Source: Streptomyces barringtoniae | Lineage (GTDB): Bacteria; Actinomycetota; Actinomycetes; Streptomycetales; Streptomycetaceae | Assembly (NCBI RefSeq): GCF_020819595.1 | Contig: NZ_JAJHNP010000001.1 | Span: 124,001 to 188,000, forward strand | DNA length: 64,000 nucleotides | Direction of reading: 5' to 3' | Shown: piece by piece, positions 25,243 through 33,435 of the stretch | How positions within the stretch are numbered: position 1 is the first letter of the stretch | Layout: every line of letters starts with the position of its first letter | Translations under genes and position numbers: made by a program | Notes under the pieces: model-generated | The model's database searches: none | The model's input: the letters and a program-made list of their open reading frames with translations, nothing else | What the model was told of the DNA's origin: nothing

Positions 25243-26544
25243 GTGGTGAACCCGCCGATGAACGTGGCGCGCCTGGCCGTCATGGACGCGACCCGGGCGG
25301 CGCGGCTGCTGAGCGAGGTACGCGACGCGACCCTCGCCGGTCAGCGGGCGAGGATCGCGCCCCGGCCGGTGATCGAGGAGTCCTGGGGACGGATGCTGCG
25401 CAGCGGTGTCGATCCCGACCACGACTTCAGATCCGGGCTGCTGTCCTCCGACGAAGTGCGGCGCCGGCGCGAGGAGTCACCGCTCAGGCACGTCCTGCCG
25501 GTGCTGCGCCAGGGTCTGCTTTCGGTCGCCGACGTCGCCCAGCACATCATGGTCGTCGCGGACGCCGACGGGCGGGTGCTGTGGCGGGAGGGCTCCCCGC
25601 CGGTGCTGCGCAAGGCGGACGGGCTGGGCTTCGAACTCGGCGCGGACTGGCGGGAAGACGTCGTCGGCACCAACGGGGTGGGCACCCCGGCGGTCGTACG
25701 GCGGCCGGTGCAGGTCTTCGCCGCCGAGCACTTCGTCCGCTCGCACGCCGCCTGGACCTGTACCGGCGCGCCGATCACCGACCCCAGGGACGGCCGGCTG
25801 ATCGGTGTGGTGGACGTCAGCGGTCCGCTGGAGACCATGCATCCGGCGACCCTCGCCTGGGTGGACTCGGTGGCCAAGCTGGCCGAGGCGCGGCTGCGGG
25901 AGATACACCTGGACTCGCTGGAGCGGCTGCGGTCGGTGGCGGCGCCGGTGCTCGCCCGGCTGGACGGGCGGGCGCTGGTGGTGGACCGGGACGGCTGGTC
26001 GGCGGCGGTGTCCGGGATGCCGTACGTACGGCGCGTCGCGCTGCCCAAGGCGCTGGCACCGGGCCGCCGGTGGCTGCCGTCGCTGGGTTCGTGCGCGGTG
26101 GAGCCGCTGGCCGGGGGCTGGCTGCTGCGGGCGGCCGAGGAACCGGTCGGCACGGTCACGCGGATCGTGCTGGATCTGGCCAGGCCGGGCCGCAACACGC
26201 TGACGGTGTCCGGATCGGCGGGTTCCTGGTCGCGTGAACTCAGCCCCCGGCACGCCGAGTTGCTGTATCTGCTCGCCGCGCATCGCGCGGGCAGGGGGGC
26301 GGCGGCCCTCGCCGAGGATCTGTTCGGGGATCCCTCACGCACGGTGACGGTACGGGCGGAGATGTCCCGGATACGGCGGTACTGCGGGGAACTTCTGCAG
26401 CATCGGCCGTATCGTTTCCGCGAAGATACGGAGATCGAGGTGCTCCTCCCCGACAACCCCGGTGACCTGCTGCTCTCCTCGACGGCTCCGGCGATCACGC
26501 GGAGGCGGACGGCCGCGCAGTGCGGCGGGCCCGCCGACCGGTGA
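25243..26544 (+). CDS. GAF-domain transcriptional regulator
   Basis: A 433-residue regulator of the actinobacterial GAF type. The N-terminal segment (RPVIEESWGRMLRSGVDPDH) is like that of acetoin/AcoR-type activators. A GAF domain spans about residues 95-235 (ADGRVLWREGS, GTNGVGTPAV, APITDPRDGRLIGVVDVSGP). No sigma-54 AAA domain is present; instead a C-terminal winged-helix (SPRHAELLYLLAAHRAGRGA to EMSRIRRYCG) ends the protein. GTG starts at 25243 and 25246 both follow GGGAGG; 25243 is used. Close relatives sit next to aldehyde or alcohol dehydrogenase genes, which are absent here. Confidence 0.8.
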   Translation: MVNPPMNVARLAVMDATRAARLLSEVRDATLAGQRARIAPRPVIEESWGRMLRSGVDPDHDFRSGLLSSDEVRRRREESPLRHVLPVLRQGLLSVADVAQHIMVVADADGRVLWREGSPPVLRKADGLGFELGADWREDVVGTNGVGTPAVVRRPVQVFAAEHFVRSHAAWTCTGAPITDPRDGRLIGVVDVSGPLETMHPATLAWVDSVAKLAEARLREIHLDSLERLRSVAAPVLARLDGRALVVDRDGWSAAVSGMPYVRRVALPKALAPGRRWLPSLGSCAVEPLAGGWLLRAAEEPVGTVTRIVLDLARPGRNTLTVSGSAGSWSRELSPRHAELLYLLAAHRAGRGAAALAEDLFGDPSRTVTVRAEMSRIRRYCGELLQHRPYRFREDTEIEVLLPDNPGDLLLSSTAPAITRRRTAAQCGGPADR

Positions 26545-26719
26545 GCGTGTCTTCCGCATATTTGCGGGGTCTTCGCCCTGCGCGGGCCGTTGCTGCCGTA
26601 GCATCCCATGAGGGCCTCCCCAGCCGCTTCTCGCGTCAACGTACGGGCCGTCGGGCGCAGTTGGTCCGCCACCGGCCGGCGCGCCCCGGCGGCGAAGGAG
26701 CCCTGGAGAAGGGGACGAG

Positions 26720-28054
26720 ATGAAGCATCGCGGCAGACACCGCCGGCGCAGACGAGGCGCTGCACTGCGCGCGGTCCTGACCGGGACCGCGCTGGCGCTC
26801 ACCGCGGCCGCCACCCTGATCAGCGCCTCCCAGGCGGACGTCACCGACAGCCCCGGCGCGCTCAAGCCGCTCTCCTCCCCCGCGGACACCGGCCGGCTGC
26901 GGCTCCAGGAGCAGCTGGTCCCCGCCCGCACGCTGGACCGGCTCTCCGCCGCGATGGGCCGCCCGGTCGGCGTGGACGCCGTCCTGGCGAGCGCCGACCG
27001 CGGGATGCGCACCTCCGCCGACTGCTCCTCCGCCGACCGCGCGTCCCTGCCCGTCACCCCGTCCGCCACCCGCGGCTACTGCTGGGACCCGGCCGACTCC
27101 GAAGGCACCGGCTGGCGGCCGGCATCGGTGACGACGTCCGGGGACGCCGACGACGACGGCGTCTGGGGCACCCACCGGGTCCTGCTCGCCGGCTGGACCC
27201 ACAGCACCTCCACCGGCCCGGCATCCGAGCGGGGGCTGGCCAGGGTGGCCTTCGTGAACGCCGACGACCCGGCCCGCCTCGCCTACCGCTGGGTGCTGCT
27301 GGTGGTGCCGGTCGACGGCGGCCGCGACTACCGGGGGCTGGCCTCCGGGATCTCCGGGATGGTCTGGTACCAGGACAAGCTGCTGGTCACTGCGAGGACC
27401 GGCGGCGCCGACGCGCTGTATGTCTACGACCTGGACCGGATCCAGCGCGTGGGCGTCGACGGGCCCGCGGTCGGCCGGGTGCCCGGCGGCTGGTCCGCCG
27501 ACGGCTACCGCTATGTGATGCCCGCGATCGGCTCCTACCGCTTCACCGGGGGTCGCTGCGACCGCTCCGGCCCGCCCTGTCCCGGTGCGCTCGCCGTCGA
27601 CCGGGGCACGGTGCCGGACAGTCTGGTCGCCGCGGAGTGGACCGCGCCGGACGGCGAGCGGAACGCCCGGCTGTGGCGGTACGCGTTCAGCACGGATCCG
27701 GCGCGTGGGGGGCTGCTCGCCACGGACGCCGCGGGGCGGGTTACGGCGGCGGAGGCGTACCGGACCCGGGCGGCGGGGATCCGGGGCGTGCTGTCGTACT
27801 GGCAGCCTGGCGCGGAGGACGCGTCCTGGTATGTGGGACGTCTGCCCGGCTCACGGGACGGACACGGCACCCTGTGGCGGCAGGACGCCGGCGGGGCGAA
27901 GGCCGCGCACTGCGGCTCGGACGGCTCGCACCGCTGCTGGGCCGAGTCCGCGGGTGCCCTGTCCTACTGGCAGGAGACCGGCGAGGTGTGGTCACTGACG
28001 GACCGCATGCTCTTCGCCCTGCCCCTGGCCGAGCTGGACCGTTCCCTGCACTGA
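26720..28054 (+). CDS. secreted hypothetical protein (444 aa)
   Basis: A strongly basic start (KHRGRHRRRRRG) and a hydrophobic segment (residues ~16-38) form a signal peptide or N-terminal anchor. The mature protein contains four cysteines in pairs (ADCSSAD, YCWDP) and beta-propeller-like repeats (SGISGMVWYQDKLLVTA, GVLSYWQPGAEDASWYVGRL). The C-terminus repeats a similar strand pattern (AGALSYWQETGEVWSLTD). Related secreted proteins are common in Streptomyces; no activity is known. GGAGAAGG precedes the ATG. Confidence 0.75.
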   Translation: MKHRGRHRRRRRGAALRAVLTGTALALTAAATLISASQADVTDSPGALKPLSSPADTGRLRLQEQLVPARTLDRLSAAMGRPVGVDAVLASADRGMRTSADCSSADRASLPVTPSATRGYCWDPADSEGTGWRPASVTTSGDADDDGVWGTHRVLLAGWTHSTSTGPASERGLARVAFVNADDPARLAYRWVLLVVPVDGGRDYRGLASGISGMVWYQDKLLVTARTGGADALYVYDLDRIQRVGVDGPAVGRVPGGWSADGYRYVMPAIGSYRFTGGRCDRSGPPCPGALAVDRGTVPDSLVAAEWTAPDGERNARLWRYAFSTDPARGGLLATDAAGRVTAAEAYRTRAAGIRGVLSYWQPGAEDASWYVGRLPGSRDGHGTLWRQDAGGAKAAHCGSDGSHRCWAESAGALSYWQETGEVWSLTDRMLFALPLAELDRSLH

Positions 28055-28426
28055 CCGCACCGCTCGAACCACGCCCCGGGACGACGATCCACTGAAGCGA
28101 CCTGGCTGACCCCCCCGCGGGACCGCGCTGGACTACCCACTCGCCCGCCCCACTGGGCCGTGCTCCGCCGCCGGACCATCCGCTGAGGCAACCCACTCCC
28201 CGGACCATCCCCGGCACCGGCTCGCTCACCGCACCGGCCCCGAATGCCCCACCCGCCAGCCCAACCCCCGAACCAGGCCCGCAATCAGACGGCCCCTGAA
28301 AGGCCACCCACTCCCCCGTCCGGCCCCTGAGCCGGTCTTGTCGCGGAGTCGGCCCGAGATGCCCCCGCCCCGTCGCTCGACCAGGTCGATCGACAGACCG
28401 GGGGCCGGGATGATTCCCTGGCCCGC
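28055..28426. other. intergenic region with no gene
   Basis: Proline-codon-rich, G+C-rich sequence with short degenerate repeats (ACCCACTC and GACCATCC motifs occur several times). No hairpin terminator or binding site stands out apart from the few bases before the acetyltransferase start. Confidence 0.5.
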
Positions 28427-28999
28427 ATGAGCAGCGTCCCCGTCACCACCTGGTCCCTGGAGCAGACCTCGCCGGCCGACCTTCTGCCCGCCGCCGCGCC
28501 CGAGGGAGACGTCCGGATCGTCCGCGCCGAGGTTCCCTCCCCCGAGTTCAGCCGCTTCCTGTACGCCTCGGTCGGCGGCGACATCCGCTGGACCGACCGG
28601 CTGGGCTGGACGTACGCCCGGTGGCAGGAGCACCTGGTCCGGCCCGGGGTGGAGACCTGGGTGGCCTACGACCGGGGCACCCCGGCCGGCTATGTGGAGC
28701 TGGAGCCGCAGGACGAGGGCGTGGTCGAGATCGTCTACTTCGGGCTGATCCCCGCCTTCCGCGGCCGGCGCATCGGCGGCCACCTGCTGTCGTACGGTAC
28801 GGCGCGCGCCTGGGACCTGGCCGAGCGGTGGCCGCAGCTGACGCCGACGAAGCGGGTGTGGCTGCACACCTGCAGCAAGGACGGCGAGTTCGCCATGGAC
28901 AACTACCAGCGGCGCGGCTTCACGCTGTTCGACACCAAGGTCGAGCTGGAGCCGGACGCACCGGCGCCGGGGCCCTGGCCCGGCGCACACCCGGCCTGA
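28427..28999 (+). CDS. GNAT-family N-acetyltransferase
   Basis: A 190-residue acetyl-CoA-dependent acetyltransferase. The central beta4-alpha3 motif A reads VEIVYFGLIPAFRGRRIGGH, with the pyrophosphate loop RGRRIGG at about 110-116, and the closing part DNYQRRGFTLFDTK is the usual acetyl-acceptor strand. It is cytoplasmic and its acceptor is unknown. It lies just before the sulfur operon, separated by a strong terminator, so it is not part of it. Confidence 0.87.
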   Translation: MSSVPVTTWSLEQTSPADLLPAAAPEGDVRIVRAEVPSPEFSRFLYASVGGDIRWTDRLGWTYARWQEHLVRPGVETWVAYDRGTPAGYVELEPQDEGVVEIVYFGLIPAFRGRRIGGHLLSYGTARAWDLAERWPQLTPTKRVWLHTCSKDGEFAMDNYQRRGFTLFDTKVELEPDAPAPGPWPGAHPA

Positions 29000-29050
29000 T
29001 ACCCCGTCTGACCTGCCGAGACAAGCCTTCCCGCAGGTCATGTGAGCGAC

Positions 29051-29085
29051 GACACCCTTGTCCCATATTCCGGGACAAGGGTGTC
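29051..29085. terminator. hairpin terminator
   Basis: GACACCCTTGTCCC pairs perfectly with GGGACAAGGGTGTC across a seven-base A/T-rich loop. It lies 51 bases after the acetyltransferase stop and isolates the sulfur operon from upstream transcription. Confidence 0.8.
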
Positions 29086-29162
29086 CGCATGATGGATAAA
29101 GCTGGACTGTGTCCAGATCGCCATGACACGCTTCCGTCATGTCTGGAACTGGAATTGCCTTG

Positions 29163-29222
29163 GTGAGTCGGCGGCACGTCGACCTCGGCCGCATGTCCAG
29201 CGCCATCTGTCCGGCGAGCTGA
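29163..29222 (+). CDS. putative cysteine-attenuation leader peptide (19 aa)
   Basis: GTG opens a frame reading VSRRHVDLGRMSSAICPAS, closed by TGA 126 bases before the sulfite reductase start; GGAA lies eight bases upstream. Short RRHVDLGRMSSAIC-type peptides are known from actinobacteria as putative leader peptides in front of sulfur genes. The Cys near the end fits a model in which slow translation at low cysteinyl-tRNA changes downstream RNA folding. A GC-rich stem (29274-29282 with 29289-29297) stands between it and the operon. Recognition of the peptide type is good; the mechanism is inference. Confidence 0.7.
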   Translation: MSRRHVDLGRMSSAICPAS

Positions 29223-29273
29223 GCGCCCCAGCACCGCCGCGAACCCTCTGCCTGATTTTTCCTTGCGCAACGA

Positions 29274-29297
29274 CGCGCACGCCTGCCCGCGTGCGCG
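29274..29297 (+). promoter_or_regulatory. GC-rich hairpin in the sulfur operon leader
   Basis: CGCGCACGC pairs with GCGTGCGCG over a six-base loop, between the leader peptide and the sulfite reductase start. TGATTTTTCC lies before it. It may be one of the alternative structures of an attenuator; the full folding cannot be decided by eye. Confidence 0.4.
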
Positions 29298-29348
29298 CGT
29301 ATGTGCAGGTGAGAGCCGATTCCCACCGGTCCCGAAGGACGTAGAACC

Positions 29349-31049
29349 ATGGCCGCCACTCCGCCGAACCCCGCCGCCTCCGCGCCCCGCCGCAAGGTGA
29401 GCCGTCACCGTGGTGAGGGTCAGTGGGCGGTGGGTCACTTCACCCCGCTCAACGGCAACGAGCAGGTCAAGAAGGACGACGACGGTCTCAATGTGCGGAC
29501 ACGCATTGAGACGATCTACTCCAAGCGCGGTTTCGACTCGATCGACCCCGGCGACCTGCGCGGCCGGATGCGCTGGTGGGGGCTGTACACCCAGCGCAAG
29601 CCCGGTATCGACGGCGGCAAGACGGCGGTGCTGGAGCCGGAGGAGCTGGACGACCGCTACTTCATGATGCGGGTGCGCATCGACGGCGGCGCGCTGACCA
29701 CCCAGCAGCTGCGGGTCATCGGTGAGATCTCCCAGGAGTTCGCGCGCGGCACCGCGGACATCACCGACCGGCAGAACGTGCAGTACCACTGGATCCGGAT
29801 CGAGGACGTGCCCGAGATCTGGGAGCGGCTGGAGGGCGTGGGCCTGTCCACCCTCACCGCCTGCGGTGACACCCCGCGTGTGATGATCGGCTCGCCGGTC
29901 GCCGGCATCGCCGAGGACGAGATCATCGACGCCACCCCCGCGCTGGAGGAGATGAAGCGCCGCGTCCTGAACAACAAGGCGTACTCGAACCTCCCCCGGA
30001 AGTTCAAGACGGCCATCTCGGGTTCGCCGCTGCTCGACGTCGTGCACGAGATCAACGACGTGGCCTTCGTCGGCGTACGGCACCCCGAGCACGGCCCGGG
30101 CTTCGACCTGTGGGTCGGCGGCGGCCTGTCCACCAACCCCAAGCTGGGCGTGCGGCTCGGCGCCTGGGTGCCGCTGGAGGAGGTCGCGGACGTCTACGAG
30201 GGCGTCATCTCGATCTTCCGTGACTACGGCTACCGCCGGCTGCGCAACCGGGCCCGGCTGAAGTTCCTCGTCGCCGACTGGGGCGCGGAGAAGTTCCGTC
30301 AGGTGCTGGAGGACGAGTACCTGGGAGGGCGCAAGCTGACCGACGGGCCCGCCCCCGAGCAGCCCGTGCAGCAGTGGCGCGACCACATCGGTGTGCACCG
30401 GCAGAAGGACGGCCGGTTCTACGTCGGTTTCGCCCCGCGGGTCGGCCGCGTCGACGGTGCCACCCTGACGAAGATCGCCGATCTCGCGGAGGCGCACGGC
30501 TCGGGCCGGGTGCGCACCACCGTCGAGCAGAAGATGATCGTCCTCGATGTCGAGCAGGACAAGGTCGACTCGCTGGTCGAGGGCCTGGAGGCGCTGGACC
30601 TCACCGCCCGGCCGTCCTCCTTCCGGCGCGGCACCATGGCCTGCACCGGCATCGAGTTCTGCAAGCTCGCCATCGTCGAGACCAAGCAGCGCGGCTCGAC
30701 GCTGATCGACGAACTGGAGCGCCGTCTGCCGGACTTCGACGAGCCGATCACCATCAACCTCAACGGCTGCCCGAACGCCTGCGCCCGTATCCAGGTCGCG
30801 GACATCGGTCTCAAGGGCCAGCTCGTGCTCAACGACAAGGGCGAGCAGGTCGAGGGCTACCAGGTGCACCTCGGCGGCGCCCTCGGCCTGGAGCCGGGCT
30901 TCGGCCGCAAGGTGCGCGGGCTGAAGGTCACCGCGGATGAGCTGCCCGACTACGTCGAGCGGGTGCTGAAGCGGTTCCAGGCCGAACGCGAGGACGGCGA
31001 GCGGTTCGCCGCCTGGGCCGCGCGGGCCGGCGAGGAGGCTCTGTCGTGA
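29349..31049 (+). CDS. sirA: ferredoxin-dependent sulfite reductase
   Basis: A 566-residue siroheme and [4Fe-4S] enzyme reducing sulfite to sulfide with six electrons from ferredoxin. The cluster ligands are Cys432 and Cys438 (ACTGIEFCK) and Cys474 and Cys478 (NGCPNAC). The two ferrodoxin-like halves (NIR_SIR_ferr) and siroheme-binding Arg/Lys positions (TDRQNVQYHWI) are present. Nitrite reductase cannot be excluded from sequence alone, but the neighbours CysH, CysC, CysD and CysN make sulfite the clear substrate. The stop overlaps the next GTG by four bases. Confidence 0.95.
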   Translation: MAATPPNPAASAPRRKVSRHRGEGQWAVGHFTPLNGNEQVKKDDDGLNVRTRIETIYSKRGFDSIDPGDLRGRMRWWGLYTQRKPGIDGGKTAVLEPEELDDRYFMMRVRIDGGALTTQQLRVIGEISQEFARGTADITDRQNVQYHWIRIEDVPEIWERLEGVGLSTLTACGDTPRVMIGSPVAGIAEDEIIDATPALEEMKRRVLNNKAYSNLPRKFKTAISGSPLLDVVHEINDVAFVGVRHPEHGPGFDLWVGGGLSTNPKLGVRLGAWVPLEEVADVYEGVISIFRDYGYRRLRNRARLKFLVADWGAEKFRQVLEDEYLGGRKLTDGPAPEQPVQQWRDHIGVHRQKDGRFYVGFAPRVGRVDGATLTKIADLAEAHGSGRVRTTVEQKMIVLDVEQDKVDSLVEGLEALDLTARPSSFRRGTMACTGIEFCKLAIVETKQRGSTLIDELERRLPDFDEPITINLNGCPNACARIQVADIGLKGQLVLNDKGEQVEGYQVHLGGALGLEPGFGRKVRGLKVTADELPDYVERVLKRFQAEREDGERFAAWAARAGEEALS

Positions 31050-31228
31050 CGGAGCGTGCCGCGCCCTTCTACTGCCCCTACTGCGGCGACGAGGACCTGC
31101 GTCCGGGCGAGCAGGGCCACGGCGCCTGGGAATGCGGGGCGTGCAACCGCGCATTCCAGCTGAAGTTCCTCGGGCTGCTGGCCCGGGGCCTTCAGCGAGC
31201 CGACAACGGAGGGGACCCGCAGACATGA
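31046..31228 (+). CDS. small zinc-ribbon protein of the sulfur operon (60 aa)
   Basis: Two CxxC pairs (FYCPYCGDED and WECGACNRAF) indicate a zinc ribbon. It is coupled on both sides: GTGA overlap with the reductase and ATGA overlap with cysH. Equivalent small proteins occupy this place in other Streptomyces sulfur operons, but no activity has been shown to my knowledge. Possible roles are delivery of sulfur or iron-sulfur assembly for the reductase pair; this is inference. Confidence 0.8.
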   Translation: MTERAAPFYCPYCGDEDLRPGEQGHGAWECGACNRAFQLKFLGLLARGLQRADNGGDPQT

Positions 31229-31935
31229 CGACGGCTCAGGAAGACCGCACGAGCGAGGAGTTGAAGGCGCTCGCCGAGCAGGCGGGCCGCGACCTGGAGG
31301 ACGCCTCCGCCCTGGAGATCCTGCAGTGGGCGGTCGACACCTTCGGCACGAAGTTCTGCGTCACCTCGTCCATGGAGGACGCCGTCGTCGCCCATCTCGC
31401 CTCCCGGGTGCTGAAGGGCGTGGACGTCGTCTTCCTCGACACCGGTTACCACTTCCCGGAGACCATCGGCACCCGCGACGCCGTCGAGGCCGTGATGGAC
31501 GTCAACGTCATCACCCTGACGCCGAAGCAGACGGTCGCCGAGCAGGACGCGGAGTACGGCCCGAGGCTGCACGACCGCGACCCCGACCTGTGCTGCAAGC
31601 TGCGCAAGGTGCGGCCGCTGGAGGAGGGGCTGAAGGGCTACCAGGCGTGGGCGACCGGCCTGCGCCGCGACGAGTCCCCGACCCGGGCGAACACCCCGGT
31701 CGTCGGCTGGGACGAGAAGCGGCAGAAGGTCAAGGTCTCCCCGATCGCCCGCTGGTCCCAGGACGACGTGGACGCCTACGTCACCGAGCACGGCGTGCTC
31801 ACCAACCCGTTGCTGATGGACGGCTACGCCTCCATCGGCTGCGCCCCCTGTACCCGCCGGGTCCTGGAAGGCGAGGACGCCCGCGCCGGCCGCTGGGCGG
31901 GCCGCGCCAAGACCGAGTGCGGGCTGCACGGATGA
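31225..31935 (+). CDS. cysH: adenylylsulfate (APS) reductase
   Basis: A 236-residue thioredoxin-dependent reductase that converts adenylylsulfate to sulfite and AMP. The paired cysteines Cys123-Cys124 (CCKLRK) and Cys206 and Cys209 (GCAPC) bind the [4Fe-4S] cluster that marks APS rather than PAPS reductases. Cys232 (ECGLH) is the catalytic cysteine. The PP-loop-like SSMEDAV near the N-terminus binds the nucleotide. It overlaps both neighbours at the ATGA junctions. Confidence 0.95.
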   Translation: MTTAQEDRTSEELKALAEQAGRDLEDASALEILQWAVDTFGTKFCVTSSMEDAVVAHLASRVLKGVDVVFLDTGYHFPETIGTRDAVEAVMDVNVITLTPKQTVAEQDAEYGPRLHDRDPDLCCKLRKVRPLEEGLKGYQAWATGLRRDESPTRANTPVVGWDEKRQKVKVSPIARWSQDDVDAYVTEHGVLTNPLLMDGYASIGCAPCTRRVLEGEDARAGRWAGRAKTECGLHG

Positions 31936-31964
31936 CGAACCATCACACTCTTCAGGAGAACGAC

Positions 31965-32501
31965 GTGACCACCGGAGCCACTGTCTGGCTCACGGGTCTG
32001 CCGAGCGCCGGCAAGACCACCATCGCCTACGAGCTGGCCGGCCGGCTGCGTGCCGAGGGCCACCGCGTCGAGGTGCTCGACGGCGACGAGATCCGCGAGT
32101 TCATCTCGGCGGGCCTCGGCTTTTCCCGCGAGGACCGGCACACCAACGTTCAGCGCATCGGTTTCCTCGCCGAGCTGCTCGCCCGCAACGGCGTCAAGGC
32201 GCTGGTGCCGGTGATCGCGCCGTACGCCGACAGCCGGGAGGCGGTGCGGGGGCGGCACGCGGAGAACGGGACGCCGTACCTGGAGATCCATGTGGCCACC
32301 CCCGTCGAGGTGTGCAGCGTGCGCGATGTGAAGGGGCTGTACGCCAAGCAGGCCGCGGGCGAGCTGTCGGGGCTGACGGGTGTCGACGACCCCTACGAGG
32401 AACCGAAGGCGCCGGATCTGCGGATCGAGTCGCAGTACCAGACCGTGCAGGAGTCCGCGGCGTCCGTGTACGCCCTGCTGAGCGAGAGGGGACTGGCATG
32501 A
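31965..32501 (+). CDS. cysC: adenylylsulfate kinase
   Basis: A 178-residue APS kinase making PAPS from APS and ATP. The P-loop GLPSAGKT is at 11-18, followed by DGDEIREF and the NVQRIGFLAELLARNG helix. The GTG at 31965 is chosen since AGGAGA ends five bases before it; an in-frame ATG at 31932 overlapping the cysH stop is the alternative and would add 11 residues. Since CysH uses APS directly, PAPS from this enzyme probably serves sulfotransferases. Confidence 0.92.
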   Translation: MTTGATVWLTGLPSAGKTTIAYELAGRLRAEGHRVEVLDGDEIREFISAGLGFSREDRHTNVQRIGFLAELLARNGVKALVPVIAPYADSREAVRGRHAENGTPYLEIHVATPVEVCSVRDVKGLYAKQAAGELSGLTGVDDPYEEPKAPDLRIESQYQTVQESAASVYALLSERGLA

Positions 32502-33433
32502 CGACCGTGGCCGAGGTCGAGGACGGTACGGACAGCCCGTACGCCCTGTCGCACCTGGACGCGCTGGAGTCCGAGGGGGTGCACATCTTCCGCGAGGTGG
32601 CGGGCGAGTTCGAGAACCCGGTGATTCTCTTCTCCGGCGGCAAGGACTCGATCGTCATGCTGCACCTGGCGCTGAAGGCGTTCGCCCCGGCGGCGGTGCC
32701 CTTCTCGCTGCTGCATGTGGACACGGGACACAACTTCCCCGAGGTCCTTGAATACCGGGACCGTGTGGTGGCCGCACATGGGCTGCGGCTCCATGTGGCC
32801 TCCGTCCAGGACTACATCGACCGAGGTGTGCTCAAGGAACGTCCCGACGGCACCCGTAACCCGCTGCAGACGCTTCCGCTGACGGAGAAGATCCAGAGCG
32901 AGAAGTTCGACGCGGTGTTCGGCGGCGGCCGCCGCGACGAGGAGAAGGCGCGCGCCAAGGAGCGGGTGTTCTCGCTGCGCGACGAGTTCTCCCAGTGGGA
33001 CCCGCGCCGCCAGCGGCCGGAGCTGTGGAACCTGTACAACGGCCGGCACGCGCCCGGCGAGCACGTGCGGGTGTTCCCGCTGTCCAACTGGACCGAGCTG
33101 GACGTGTGGCAGTACATCGCCCGTGAGGGCATCGAGCTGCCGCAGATCTACTTCGCGCACGAGCGCGAGGTGTTCCAGCGGGGCGGCATGTGGCTGACGG
33201 CCGGCGAGTGGGGCGGCCCGAAGGACGGCGAGACCGTGGAGAAGCGGCAGGTGCGCTACCGCACCGTCGGTGACATGTCCTGCACCGGCGCCGTGGACTC
33301 CGACGCCACCACGCTGGACGCCGTGATCGCCGAGATCGCCGCGTCCCGGCTCACCGAGCGGGGCGCGACCCGCGCCGACGACAAGCTGTCCGAGGCCGCG
33401 ATGGAAGACCGCAAGCGCGAGGGGTACTTCTAG
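32498..33433 (+). CDS. cysD: sulfate adenylyltransferase subunit 2
   Basis: A 311-residue subunit of ATP sulfurylase that adenylates sulfate. The PP-loop SGGKDS is at 46-51, with HVDTGHNFPEVLEYRD following and the C-terminal KREGYF typical of CysD. It forms a complex with the GTPase CysN, encoded next. The start overlaps the cysC stop by four bases. Confidence 0.96.
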   Translation: MTTVAEVEDGTDSPYALSHLDALESEGVHIFREVAGEFENPVILFSGGKDSIVMLHLALKAFAPAAVPFSLLHVDTGHNFPEVLEYRDRVVAAHGLRLHVASVQDYIDRGVLKERPDGTRNPLQTLPLTEKIQSEKFDAVFGGGRRDEEKARAKERVFSLRDEFSQWDPRRQRPELWNLYNGRHAPGEHVRVFPLSNWTELDVWQYIAREGIELPQIYFAHEREVFQRGGMWLTAGEWGGPKDGETVEKRQVRYRTVGDMSCTGAVDSDATTLDAVIAEIAASRLTERGATRADDKLSEAAMEDRKREGYF

Positions 33434-33435
33434 CC

